From Blastococcus capsensis (GTDB lineage: Bacteria > Actinomycetota > Actinomycetes > Mycobacteriales > Geodermatophilaceae), in contig NZ_JASNNW010000001.1 of the NCBI RefSeq assembly GCF_030165005.1, forward strand, positions 310,001-374,000: DNA of 64,000 bases, in the 5' to 3' direction. Position 1 is the first letter of the stretch. Every line of letters starts with the position of its first letter. The notes under the pieces are model-generated. The model ran no database searches. It was not told where the DNA came from and saw nothing but the letters and a program-made list of their open reading frames with translations. Of this stretch, positions 25,527 through 33,588 are shown in pieces. The translations under genes were made by a program, and so were the position numbers.

Positions 25527-26414
25527 ATGACCGTCGACCTGGCCGCTGCCGCAGGGTTCCTCGCCACCTCCGCCCGCGTGCTGGACCGTCGCCGGTTCGA
25601 CCTGCTGACCGGTGCGGGCGGGCCCGAGCCCGTCCTGGCCGCCGTCGACGGCTACCGGAACCCGGACGGCGGGTACGGCTGGGGCCTGGAGCCGGACCTG
25701 CGCTCGGCCACCAGTCAGCCGGGCGGCGCACTGCACGCGCTCGAGGCGTTCGCCGACGTGGTTCCGGCCACCACCCCACGAGCCGTGGAGCTGTGCGACT
25801 GGCTGGCGGCGGTGAGCCTGCCCGACGGGGGGCTGCCCTTCGCGCTCCCGGTCCCCGACCCGGTGGCGTGCGCCCCGTTCTGGGCCGGGGCGAACGCCGG
25901 CGCCTCCTCCTTGCAGATCACCGCCGGGGTGGCCGCGGCCGCCCACCGGGTCGCCGCGGTCGACCACGCGGTGGCCGGACACCCGTGGCTGGCCCGGGCG
26001 ACGGAGTACTGCCTGGCCGCCATCGGCGGGCTCGGGGACGATCCGCACGCGATGGTGCTCGCCTTCAGCGCCCAGTTCCTGGACGCCGCGGTGCCGGCCG
26101 AGCCCCGTGCGACCGAGCTCGTCGAGCAGCTGCGGAGCCACGTCCCCGCCGACGGGCTGGTGCACGTGGCGGGCGGTGCGGAGGGGGAGTTCATGCGACC
26201 GCTGGACTTCGCGCCTCTCCCGGGCGGCCCGGCCCGCGGTCTGTTCGCTCCCGACGTGGTGGAGGCCGAGCTCGACCGGCTGGCGGCCGCGCAGCAGCCG
26301 GACGGCGGGTGGTCCGTCGACTTCGACAGCTACTCGCCGGCGGCGACGCTGGAGTGGCGCGGGCACTCCACCGTGCAGGCCCTGGTGCTCCTGCGGGCCA
26401 ACGGCGTCTTGTGA
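25527..26414 (+). CDS. terpenoid-cyclase/prenyltransferase-like alpha-alpha toroid protein
   Basis: A 295-residue protein from ATG 25527. It contains QW-like repeat motifs of the squalene-cyclase/prenyltransferase toroid: NPDGGYGWGLEPDLRS near 50, LPDGGLPFAL near 105, and QPDGGWSVDFDSYSP near 255, all typical of a family of small actinobacterial proteins of unknown role. The DxDD cyclase acid motif is not seen, so enzymatic cyclisation is not supported. No signal peptide. The next small frame overlaps its stop. Confidence 0.6.
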   Translation: MTVDLAAAAGFLATSARVLDRRRFDLLTGAGGPEPVLAAVDGYRNPDGGYGWGLEPDLRSATSQPGGALHALEAFADVVPATTPRAVELCDWLAAVSLPDGGLPFALPVPDPVACAPFWAGANAGASSLQITAGVAAAAHRVAAVDHAVAGHPWLARATEYCLAAIGGLGDDPHAMVLAFSAQFLDAAVPAEPRATELVEQLRSHVPADGLVHVAGGAEGEFMRPLDFAPLPGGPARGLFAPDVVEAELDRLAAAQQPDGGWSVDFDSYSPAATLEWRGHSTVQALVLLRANGVL

Positions 26415-26611
26415 CGGTGTGCTCCGAGAAGGAGACCGACGAGCTGGCCGATTGGTTCCATGAGGTCGGTCGGCGTGTCGCCGAGGTCGGCCCACGGAAG
26501 ATCGCTTGGCGGCAGTGGCCTGCCCCAGTGACGCCTTCACGTGACGTCTGGACCGATGGACAATGGCGGGCCGTAGAAGCCGAGTCGGTGCTCACGCAGG
26601 CAGGAGCGTGA
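26411..26611 (+). CDS. small hypothetical protein
   Basis: A 66-residue frame starting at GTG 26411 in a 4-base overlap with the previous stop. It is hydrophilic and Trp-rich (DWFHEV, WRQWPAP, DVWTDGQWRAVE), and less GC-biased than its neighbours. No family recognised. The translational-coupling overlap favours a real gene; its 3' end overlaps the tail of the broken vapC on the other strand by 20 bases. Confidence 0.4.
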   Translation: MTVCSEKETDELADWFHEVGRRVAEVGPRKIAWRQWPAPVTPSRDVWTDGQWRAVEAESVLTQAGA

Positions 26612-27010
26612 ACGCCTCGATGTGGGCGGGCCGCACGACGCTGAAGTGTCGGCGGTCGAATGTGGCGATGCGCTCGACTCCCAACCGCTCGGCCAACGCG
26701 ATCACCGACGCGTCGGTGCCGCCGAGGCCGAGATCCGAGTACCGATCGACCAGCTCGGCCATCGTGCCAGATCAGTCGGGGTCAGCTCGGCAAGCTCGAG
26801 CACGCCGGCGGAGAACGACCGCAGGAACCGGGCCTCGGCGGCCGCGCCACCGCGGTCCCGGCTGCCAATGAGGTGACAGACCTCGGCGATCACTGTGGCC
26901 GGCACCAGCAGTCGGTCGGCTTCGGCCTCCAGCAGCTCGCGAGCCGCGCGATGGTGAGAGTCGGCGGCGTTGGCCACTGCGACGAGGACGTTGGTATCGA
27001 CCAGGATCAC
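26592..27010 (-). pseudogene. VapC-like PIN-domain toxin, frameshifted
   Basis: PIN ribonuclease toxin relic. The first frame starts at ATG 27010: MILVDTNVLVAVANAADSHH with the first catalytic Asp, and VIAEVCHL with the Glu. At about 26762-26768 one base is missing (LAR|MAELVDRYSD); the remainder continues in another frame through GGTDASVIALAERLG and IATFDRRHFSVVRP to a TGA at 26592. Both late acidic residues are lost from the frame-1 product (102 residues), which should be inactive. A sequencing error is possible. It overlaps the antitoxin gene by 4 bases. Confidence 0.75.
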
Positions 27011-27267
27011 TCGCGACCGAAATCCCGCCGCAGGTACTCATCGGTGCGCTCCGAGAGATCCGGCTCCGCAGAGAAGGACGCAGCGAAGTCGAAGCTCCGA
27101 GGCGACGTCCCGGCCGGCCCGGGCTGCGTCGCTGCCTCCTCGCCGGACCCGGTGGCTTTCACCACGTGCAGGCGCTGGCCGGGTCGCACGCCATGGCGAA
27201 GCAGCTCAGCCAGCAGCTCAGCGGCGTCCTCGGGAACGGTGAGCTCCCAGCCATCTGCGGTGCTCAT
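27007..27267 (-). CDS. VapB-like antitoxin
   Basis: An 86-residue protein ending SEPDLSERTDEYLRRDFGRE-like sequence (key residues: a Ser/Phe patch then an acidic, Arg-rich tail), typical of antitoxins that precede PIN toxins in actinobacteria. The N-terminal part (WELTVPEDAAELLAELLRHGVRPGQ, in brief an AbrB-like swapped-hairpin pattern) would bind its own promoter. ATG/TGA 4-base overlap with the broken toxin gene. Intact while its toxin is frameshifted, as expected for a decaying module. Confidence 0.7.
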   Translation of the reverse strand: MSTADGWELTVPEDAAELLAELLRHGVRPGQRLHVVKATGSGEEAATQPGPAGTSPRSFDFAASFSAEPDLSERTDEYLRRDFGRE

Positions 27268-27283
27268 GATCCGAGGTTAGCGG

Positions 27284-27463
27284 TTACTCGAAGAAGTCCT
27301 CGTCGACCTCGACCAGGCGGTACATGTGCTTGGTCTGGACGCCGACGCCGTACTGGATCATCAGCCGGGCGAGCTTGTCGCCGTCGATCAGGATGACGCG
27401 GGCGTTGATCGTCGCCGCGTACTCGGTGGCCTGTGGGGTGAAGCGGCTGGTCGTGAACTGAGA
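27284..27463 (-). pseudogene. Mrr-like restriction endonuclease, C-terminal fragment
   Basis: Reading on the minus strand, 60 codons end at TAA 27284: FTTSRFTPQATEYAA, ARVILIDGDKLARLM, QYGVGVQT, VDEDFFE. This is the conserved C-terminal strip of the Mrr_cat domain (T-x-F/RFT...A, VxLIDGxxLAxLM), just after its catalytic QxK. An in-frame TAG lies immediately upstream and no start exists, so only the tail of a former type IV-like restriction gene remains. Confidence 0.7.
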
Positions 27464-27515
27464 CTAAACGCCAGCGGTGAGCAGCCAGGCCGAGACAGGC
27501 GGCGATCTCTCCTGC

Positions 27516-28121
27516 TCACGCCGGCCGGAGGAGGGCGACCAGGAAGTCGGAGGTACCGGTGAACGGCCGCAGGTCCCAGGTGGCCAGCAGCAGGTCCGGC
27601 GTCCAGCCGGCGGCGCGGGCGTCGTCGAGGAACTCGTCGAACTCGTATCCGCGCCCCGCGCCGAACCCGATCGCGGCCCGGCCGTCGGGGGCCACGTGCG
27701 CCCGAAGCCGGCGGAGGACCGCGCCCCGTGTCGACGGCGCCAGGAAGGTGACCACGTTGCCGGCGCACACGATCACGTCGAACGGGTCGGCCTCCCCCGC
27801 CGCCGGAAGCTCCAGTTCGGCGAGGTCGCCGACCAGCCACCGGGCCGCCGGGTGCTGCCCCCGCGCCTCCGCCACCAGCACGGGGTCGCCGTCCACGCCG
27901 ACCACGCGGTGGCCGGCGGCGGCGAGGAAGCCGCCGATGCGCCCGGTGCCCGATCCGGCGTCGAGCACCCGCGCCCCCCGCGGGAGCATCGCGTCGACCA
28001 GCCGCGCCTCGCCCACGAGGTCGTGCCCGGCCTGCGCCAGGTCCCGGAAGCGCTGGATGTAGGCGGCCGAGTGCTCGGGGTTCTCCTCGGTCAGCCGCGT
28101 CCACATGCTCGGTTCGGTCAT
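27516..28121 (-). CDS. class I SAM-dependent methyltransferase
   Basis: A 201-residue cytoplasmic methyltransferase. Motif I is VLDAGSGTGRIGGFLA (near 50), motif II VVGVDGDPVLV, and the post-I acidic stretch is DLAELELP, followed by FDVIVCAGNVVTFL (motif IV region). The substrate is not predictable; the C-terminal half is small. It starts 9 bases after the stop of the FAD oxidase gene on the same strand, suggesting cotranscription downstream of dinB. Confidence 0.88.
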   Translation of the reverse strand: MTEPSMWTRLTEENPEHSAAYIQRFRDLAQAGHDLVGEARLVDAMLPRGARVLDAGSGTGRIGGFLAAAGHRVVGVDGDPVLVAEARGQHPAARWLVGDLAELELPAAGEADPFDVIVCAGNVVTFLAPSTRGAVLRRLRAHVAPDGRAAIGFGAGRGYEFDEFLDDARAAGWTPDLLLATWDLRPFTGTSDFLVALLRPA

Positions 28122-28130
28122 GACGCCGTT

Positions 28131-29693
28131 CTACACGGGGTCGATCAGCACGCCGGGATTGAGCACCCCGGCGGGGTCGAGGACGGCCTTGGCGGCCCGG
28201 AGGGCGACGGCGAACGGCTCCGGTCGCTGCCGGTCGTAGCCGGGCCGGTGGTCGCGGCCGACGGCGTGGTGGTGGGTGATCGTCGCGCCGAGTCGGCCCA
28301 GCACCTCCGACGCCGCGGTCTTCACCTCGTCCCACATCGCCACCTCCGATCCGGGCCGGCCGGCGGCGACGACGGTGAAGTACGGCGCCGCCCCGTCGGG
28401 GTAGACGTGGGTGAACCGGCAGGTGATCCGCCCCGGGCCGCCGGTCACCTCGCGCACCGCGGCCCCGACCTCGGCGCCGACCGTCGCGTAGAGCTCGGCC
28501 ACCCGGTCCCAGGTGCACGCCGTCTCGAACGTCTCCACGATCGCGCTCATCCGGGCCAGACCGTCGCGCACGTAGGGCATCCGCAGGAACGCCGTCCGCC
28601 AGGTGTCGGCGGCGGCATCGCGGCCGCCGTCGCGCGGAGCGACCGCTCCCCCGCAGCTCCGGGCCAGGTCCGTCAGCTCGTCGAGCCGGTGCGCCACCGG
28701 GTGCGCCGCCGACTCCACGCCCAGGACCAGCACCCACTCCCCGGTCGACGTCCCCGCCAGCTCCGCCTCGCCCGGGTCGAGCAGCCGGCAGTTCGCCGGG
28801 TGCAGCCCGGACTGCGCGATGGCCCGGACGGCGTCCACCGCGGCGCCGGCCTCGCGGAACGTCACGGACGCCGACGCCTTGGACCGGGGCCGGTCCTGCA
28901 GCCGCATCCACGCCTCGGTGATGACGCCCAGCGTCCCCTCCGAGCCCAGGAACAGCCGGTCCGGGGACGGCCCGGCTCCCGAGCCGGGCAGCCGCCACGA
29001 CTGGCTGACCCCGGTCGGGGTCACGACGCGGAGCGACTCGACCAGGTCGTCGATGTGCGTGTGCAGCGTGGCGTAGTGCCCACCCGCCCGCGTGGCCAGC
29101 CAGCCGCCGAGCGTGGAGAACTCGAAGCTCTGCGGAAAGTGCCGCAGCGTGAGGTCGTGGGGCCGCAACTGGTCCTCCAGCACCGGACCGAGCGCGCCGG
29201 CCTGGATGCGGGCCGCCCGGCTGACCGGGTCCACCTCGAGCACCCGGTCCAGGCCGGTGAGGTCCAGCGAGACCCACGGCCGCTCCCCGCGGTACTCCAC
29301 GCCTCCGACCACCGAGCTGCCACCGCCGAAGGGCACCACCGCGATCCCGGCCGACCCGGCCCAGTCGAGCACGTCGACGACGTCGCGCTCGTCGCGCGGG
29401 AAGCCGACGGCGTCCGGCGCGCCCACCAGATTGCCCGAAAGCGCACGGACGACGTCGCGGCAGGCCTTGCCGTAGGTGTGCCGGGCGCGGTCCGGCACGG
29501 AGCGGGACAGTGGCAGGGAGGACGGCGGGGACACCCGCGACTCCGGCAGGGCGAGCTCGGCCAGGGCCGGCACCGGTCGAGGCCGGTCGGGGAGCCCTGG
29601 CAGGAGCGCGCCGGCCGCGGCGCACTCGTCGTCGCTCAGCGCCCGGTCGGTGGTGCCCCAGCCCCACCAGGAGCGTTCCGCGGTTCCGGTCAC
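28131..29693 (-). CDS. FAD-binding oxidase, alkyl-DHAP synthase-like
   Basis: A 520-residue VAO/PCMH-fold flavoenzyme. The start is GTG 29693, overlapping the dinB stop by 4 bases. FAD-binding features: VVPFGGGSSVVGGV near 135, and GSEGTLGVITEAWMRLQ near 270. GGWLATRAGGHYATLHTHIDDLV resembles the alkyldihydroxyacetonephosphate synthase (AGPS) group; the C-terminus ends DPAGVLNPGVLIDP as in FAD-linked oxidases of glycolate/lactate and AGPS type. Actinobacterial AGPS-like proteins are common, but true ether-lipid synthesis is unproven, so the substrate stays open. Confidence 0.86.
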   Translation of the reverse strand: MTGTAERSWWGWGTTDRALSDDECAAAGALLPGLPDRPRPVPALAELALPESRVSPPSSLPLSRSVPDRARHTYGKACRDVVRALSGNLVGAPDAVGFPRDERDVVDVLDWAGSAGIAVVPFGGGSSVVGGVEYRGERPWVSLDLTGLDRVLEVDPVSRAARIQAGALGPVLEDQLRPHDLTLRHFPQSFEFSTLGGWLATRAGGHYATLHTHIDDLVESLRVVTPTGVSQSWRLPGSGAGPSPDRLFLGSEGTLGVITEAWMRLQDRPRSKASASVTFREAGAAVDAVRAIAQSGLHPANCRLLDPGEAELAGTSTGEWVLVLGVESAAHPVAHRLDELTDLARSCGGAVAPRDGGRDAAADTWRTAFLRMPYVRDGLARMSAIVETFETACTWDRVAELYATVGAEVGAAVREVTGGPGRITCRFTHVYPDGAAPYFTVVAAGRPGSEVAMWDEVKTAASEVLGRLGATITHHHAVGRDHRPGYDRQRPEPFAVALRAAKAVLDPAGVLNPGVLIDPV

Positions 29694-31033
29694 TCGGTCG
29701 TCCTCCAGTCGGGCGGCTCGGCGGGGTGCAGCAGCGGGTCGTCGGCGGCCAGCGTGCGCACCGGTCCGGGCGGCGTCAACGGCCCCTCGAAGCGGACCGT
29801 GACCCGCCCGAGCCCGCGGCCCCACACCCAGCCGGCACCGAGCTCGTCGTGGCGCACGTCCTGCCCCGGCCACCAGCGCTTCTCGATGGGCAGCTCGGCC
29901 GGTTCGGGCTCCGGCTCGGCCTCGGGCGCGGCAGTGAGCTCCGGCTCCGGCCCGTCGTCGGTCGCGAACAGGTCACCCTGCGCGTAGAGCGACAGCCCCG
30001 AGACGCCGACGCCGAGCAGGCGCAGCCCGCCCGCGGCGCCGGCCTCGGCGAGCAGCCGGCGGGCCGTGGCGGCGATGAGCCGGGCGTCGTCGGTGGGCTG
30101 GGGCAGCGTCTGCGAGCGGGTGAGCGTCGTGAAGTCGTAGCGGCGCAGCTTGACGGTGACGGTCCGCCCGGAGTACGCGGACTTCCGCAGCCGGGCCCCC
30201 ACCCGCGCGGCCATCGAGTCGATCTCCCGGCCCAGGACGTCGAGGTCGGTGAGGTCGCGCTCGAACGTCTCCTCGTGCGAGACCGACTTGACCTCCCGGT
30301 CGGGGACGACGGCGCGGTCGTCCTCGGCCCGGGCCAGCGCGTGCAGCCCGGCGCCGTGGGCCCGGCCGGCCAGCGCCACCAGGTCGGGCAGCGACTTGGC
30401 CGCCAGGTCGGCGACCGTCTTCACCCCGACCTGGTGCAGCCGCTCCGCCGTCGCCGGTCCGACGCCGCCGAGCCGGGTGACCGGGAGCGGGTGCAGCACG
30501 GTCAGCTCCTGGCCTGGCGGGACGACGACCAGCCCGTCGGGCTTCTGCAGGTCGGAGGCGATCTTGGCCATGAGCTTCGAGCTGCCGATGCCCACGGACC
30601 CGGTGACCCCACCGGTGGCCGCCGCGATGCACTCCTTGAGCCCCCGGGCCAGTTCCGTCACGTCCGAAACCGACAGGTCGTTGCCGGGTCCGGCGGTGAG
30701 GTCGACGTAGGCCTCGTCGATGGAGACGGGCTCCACGAGGGGGGAGAGCTCGCGCAGCAGGTCCATGACGACGTCGGAGGTGCGCCGGTAGGCGGCGAAC
30801 CGCCCGCCGAGGAACGCCGTCCCGGACGGGCAGCGGCGCCGGGCCTCCGCCGTCGACATCGCCGAGCGCGCCCCGTACGCCCGCGCCTCGTAGGAAGCGG
30901 TGGCGACGACGCCCCGCCCACCTACGCCGCCGACGACGACCGGCCGGCCGCGCAGCGACGGCTTGTCGCGCTGCTCGACCGCAGCGAAGAAGGCGTCGAG
31001 GTCGAGGTGCAGGATGCTCGCCTCCCGCCGCAT
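29690..31033 (-). CDS. dinB: DNA polymerase IV (Y family)
   Basis: Low-fidelity translesion polymerase. The 447-residue protein begins MRREASILHLDLDAFFAAVE, with the first metal-binding Asp pair, then VVATASYEARAYG and the palm motif SIDEAYVDLT (second acidic pair). HhH-like region LPVTRLGGVGPATAERLHQ; little-finger domain to about 350. The C-terminal 90 residues are Pro/Glu-rich and end in a domain with KRWWPGQDVRHDELGAGWVWG, seen in actinobacterial DinB2-type polymerases; a beta-clamp motif may lie there. Overlaps the FAD oxidase start by 4 bases. Confidence 0.96.
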   Translation of the reverse strand: MRREASILHLDLDAFFAAVEQRDKPSLRGRPVVVGGVGGRGVVATASYEARAYGARSAMSTAEARRRCPSGTAFLGGRFAAYRRTSDVVMDLLRELSPLVEPVSIDEAYVDLTAGPGNDLSVSDVTELARGLKECIAAATGGVTGSVGIGSSKLMAKIASDLQKPDGLVVVPPGQELTVLHPLPVTRLGGVGPATAERLHQVGVKTVADLAAKSLPDLVALAGRAHGAGLHALARAEDDRAVVPDREVKSVSHEETFERDLTDLDVLGREIDSMAARVGARLRKSAYSGRTVTVKLRRYDFTTLTRSQTLPQPTDDARLIAATARRLLAEAGAAGGLRLLGVGVSGLSLYAQGDLFATDDGPEPELTAAPEAEPEPEPAELPIEKRWWPGQDVRHDELGAGWVWGRGLGRVTVRFEGPLTPPGPVRTLAADDPLLHPAEPPDWRTTE

Positions 31034-31068
31034 GCCTCCGATGATCCCTGAGTGGCCTCAGGCCTGAC

Positions 31069-31881
31069 TCATGCCGGCCAGATCCCGGCGAAGTGGTGCA
31101 CCGGTCCGTGCCCGGAGCCGATGCCCAGGGACGCGCCCGCGGCGAGCGACCGCTGGAGGTAGTCCCGTGCCTCCTCCACCAGGGCAGGCCAGTCGGGCCG
31201 CCCGCCCGCGCGCGCCGCCAGGGCGGTGACCGCCGATGACAGCGTGCAGCCGGTGCCGTGCGTGGCCGTCGTCGACAGCCGGGGGCGCCGGGTCACCGTC
31301 GTCCCGGTGGCCGTGGCGAGGACGTCGACGCTGTCCGTACCACCGAGGTGCCCGCCCTTCAGCAGCACCGCGCCGGGGCCGAGGCCCAGCAGGGCCCGGG
31401 CCTGCTCGAGCAGGCCGTCGACGTCCGTGGCGGGGACGACGTCCAGCAGCGCCGCTGCCTCGGGGACGTTCGGCGTGATCAGGTCGGCCACCGGCAGCAG
31501 GTCGTCCCGGACGGCGGCCACCGCCTCGTCGTCGATCAGCCGGTCACCGCTGGTCGCGACCATCACGGGGTCGCACACCACCGGTCCGGGGCGCCGTGCG
31601 GCGAGCACGGCTGCCACCTCGCGCACCACCTCCGCGCTGCCCAGCATGCCGAGCTTGGTGGCGTGCACCTCGACGTCGTCCAGGAGGGTGTGCAGCTGCT
31701 GGCCCACGAATGCGGCCGGCACGGCATGGACCCCGGTGACGCCGCGGGTGTTCTGAGCTGTGAGCGCGGTGAGCACGGCAGTGCCGTAGGCGCCCAGCGC
31801 GCTGAAGGTCTTGAGGTCGGCCTGGATCCCGGCGCCGCCACTCGGATCGCTGCCGGCCACGGTGAGGGCGGTGGGAGTCAC
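31069..31881 (-). CDS. thiD: hydroxymethylpyrimidine/phosphomethylpyrimidine kinase
   Basis: Phosphorylates HMP and HMP-P in thiamine synthesis and salvage. The 270-residue product has the ribokinase-like core: TVAGSDPSGGAGIQADLKTF at the N-terminus, VVCDPVMVATSGDRL, DLITPNVPEAAALL, and LSTTATHGTGCTLSSAVTA with the catalytic Asp-equivalent region. GTG start overlaps thiE by 4 bases. Third gene of the riboswitch-controlled thiM-thiE-thiD operon; thiC is not nearby, so this set looks dedicated to salvage. Confidence 0.96.
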   Translation of the reverse strand: MTPTALTVAGSDPSGGAGIQADLKTFSALGAYGTAVLTALTAQNTRGVTGVHAVPAAFVGQQLHTLLDDVEVHATKLGMLGSAEVVREVAAVLAARRPGPVVCDPVMVATSGDRLIDDEAVAAVRDDLLPVADLITPNVPEAAALLDVVPATDVDGLLEQARALLGLGPGAVLLKGGHLGGTDSVDVLATATGTTVTRRPRLSTTATHGTGCTLSSAVTALAARAGGRPDWPALVEEARDYLQRSLAAGASLGIGSGHGPVHHFAGIWPA

Positions 31882-32540
31882 CGTGCACCCACCGGGGCGA
31901 GCGCCGCCCGGAGCCGGGCTGCGGCGGCGCGGGGGTCGGCCGCGGCGCAGATGTCGGAGACCACGCAGATCCCGTCCACCCCGGTGGCGGCCACGGCGGC
32001 CGCGCGGGTGGCGTCGATGCCCCCGATCGCCACGGCGAGCAGCCCGCCCGTGCGGGCGGCGGCGGCCAGCTCCTGGACCGCAGCCAGGCCGAGTCCCGGC
32101 CCGGCTTCGGGCTTGGTGGGCGTCGCCCAGACCGGGCTCAACCCGACGACGTCGAGAGTGCCGGGCGGTAGCCGGAGGGCCTCGGCCAGGTCGTCGGCGC
32201 TCTCCACGGAGAGGCCGATCAGCCGGTGGGGCCCCAGCAGTCGCCGCACCTCCTCAGCAGGCAGGTCCTCCTGGCCCACGTGCACGCCGTCGGCGCCGGC
32301 CAGCAGGGCGACGTCCACGGCGTCGTTGACCACGACCGGCACGTCCGGCCGGTCGGCGACGGCCGCCTGCACCGCGCGGGTCAGGGCCAGCAGCTCGCGG
32401 CGGGAAGCATGCTTGTCCCGCACCTGGACGGCGGTGACCCCACCGGCCACCGCCGCGCGCACCACGTCGGCCACCGGGCGCGGGCGGCACAGCTCCGTAT
32501 CGGTGACCAGGTACAGCGTCGGGTCGAACGGCGGCCGCAT
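31878..32540 (-). CDS. thiE: thiamine-phosphate synthase
   Basis: Joins HMP-PP and thiazole phosphate to form thiamine phosphate. The 220-residue TIM barrel starts at ATG 32540, which overlaps the thiM stop by one base. Conserved blocks: YLVTDTELC, GGVTAVQVRDKHASRREL, VVVNDAVDVALLAGADGVHVGQEDLP, GLSPVWATPTKPEAG and VAIGGIDATRAAAV. The long upstream extension of this reading frame is a shadow of thiM. Middle gene of the operon. Confidence 0.96.
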   Translation of the reverse strand: MRPPFDPTLYLVTDTELCRPRPVADVVRAAVAGGVTAVQVRDKHASRRELLALTRAVQAAVADRPDVPVVVNDAVDVALLAGADGVHVGQEDLPAEEVRRLLGPHRLIGLSVESADDLAEALRLPPGTLDVVGLSPVWATPTKPEAGPGLGLAAVQELAAAARTGGLLAVAIGGIDATRAAAVAATGVDGICVVSDICAAADPRAAAARLRAALAPVGAR

Positions 32541-33334
32541 CAGCCGGCCCGGACGTCCGCGGTGGCGAGGTCGTCGGGACCGACCGCGTCCAGGGCGTCG
32601 AGCCAGGCGGGGGCGAAGGTGCCGGGACCGGCGGCCGTCCGGGCCGCGCGCTCCGCGGCGACGGCGACGTGCGCGTGGGCGGCCACCGCACCGGTCAGCG
32701 GGTCGCCGACCGCTGCGACGTAGGCGGCCACCAGCGCGCCGAGGGCGCAACCGGCGCCGGTGGTGCGGGTCAGCAACGGGGAACCGCCGCCGACTCGGAC
32801 GGTGCGGGCGCCGTCGGTGAGCAGGTCCACCTCGCCGCTCACCGCGATCACCCCACCCGTGCGCGCCGCGAGTTCCCGGGCCGCCGTCACGGCGTCGTCG
32901 GCGCCCGCGGTGCTGTCGACCCCCCGGCCACCGGCGCCGGCCCCCGCCAGCGCCATGACCTCCGAGGCGTTGCCCCGCACGACGGCCGGGGACAGCTCCA
33001 GCAGCTCGCCGGCCAGCGCCGTCCGGTAGGCCAGCCCACCGACGGCCACGGGGTCGAGCACCCAGGGCGTGCCCGCCGCACCGGCCGAGCGGGCGGCCAG
33101 CCGCATCGCCTCGGCGGTGCGCTCGTGCACCGTGCCGACGTTGATCAGCAGGGCGGAGGCGACGGCGGCGAAGTCGCCCGCCTCCTGGGGTGCGTCCACC
33201 ATGGCCGGAGCCGCGCCCACGGCCAGGAGGGCGTTCGCCGTGAAGGTCTGCACGACCGTGTTGGTCAGGCAGTGCACCAGAGGTGCGTTCTCGCGCAGCG
33301 CCGTCCGGGCCGCCCGCAGGTCGATGGCTTCCAC
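32540..33334 (-). CDS. thiM: hydroxyethylthiazole kinase
   Basis: Phosphorylates the thiazole alcohol during thiamine salvage. The 264-residue protein starts at GTG 33334, about 10 bases from the purine-rich end of the TPP riboswitch. Family motifs: PLVHCLTNTVVQTFTANALLA, APAMVDAPQEA, LDPVAVGG, VVRGNASEVMALAG and TRTTGAGCALGALVAAY with the catalytic Cys/Gly region. First gene of thiM-thiE-thiD; expression should fall when thiamine diphosphate is plentiful. Confidence 0.96.
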   Translation of the reverse strand: MEAIDLRAARTALRENAPLVHCLTNTVVQTFTANALLAVGAAPAMVDAPQEAGDFAAVASALLINVGTVHERTAEAMRLAARSAGAAGTPWVLDPVAVGGLAYRTALAGELLELSPAVVRGNASEVMALAGAGAGGRGVDSTAGADDAVTAARELAARTGGVIAVSGEVDLLTDGARTVRVGGGSPLLTRTTGAGCALGALVAAYVAAVGDPLTGAVAAHAHVAVAAERAARTAAGPGTFAPAWLDALDAVGPDDLATADVRAG

Positions 33335-33341
33335 GCCGGTG

Positions 33342-33420
33342 ACATCCCTTCGCCAGTGCGAGCTGGAGCAGGTTCGACGGGTGTGATCTCAGTCCCGGGC
33401 GGGACACCCCGTGCCACGTA
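33342..33420 (-). promoter_or_regulatory. TPP riboswitch in front of thiM-thiE-thiD
   Basis: Minus strand carries the conserved THI-box blocks in order: GGGGTG, CTGAGATCACACCC, GAACCTG and CTGGCGAAGGGA, running into the thiM ribosome site. The GAAGGGA end overlaps the region that would pair with 30S, so control of translation initiation is likely. Confidence 0.93.
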
Positions 33421-33495
33421 CGGGCCGAACGTAACACCCCCTCGGCCGAGGGGCCGGGGGGCCGGGACGGTGGTACACCGCTACCGTTCTCCCGT

Positions 33496-33584
33496 ACCGC
33501 GGGAGCCCATCGCAGTGGGCTGAGAGGACGGCTGCGGCCGCCGACCGTTCGAACCTGTCCGGGTCATGCCGGCGTAGGGAGGCA
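33496..33584 (+). promoter_or_regulatory. TPP riboswitch in front of a zinc alcohol dehydrogenase
   Basis: Plus strand: GGGAGCCC, then GTGGGCTGAGAGG, GAACCTGTCCGGGTCATGCC and GGCGTAGGGAGG in the canonical order and spacing. The AGGGAGG at its 3' end is also the ribosome site for ATG 33589, so ligand binding would hide it. It starts about 75 bases from the divergent thiM riboswitch. Confidence 0.92.
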
Positions 33585-33588
33585 ATCG

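Noticed and set aside
29510-31051. Plus-strand open frame across dinB
   Set aside because: Antisense shadow of dinB, which has unmistakable Y-family motifs.
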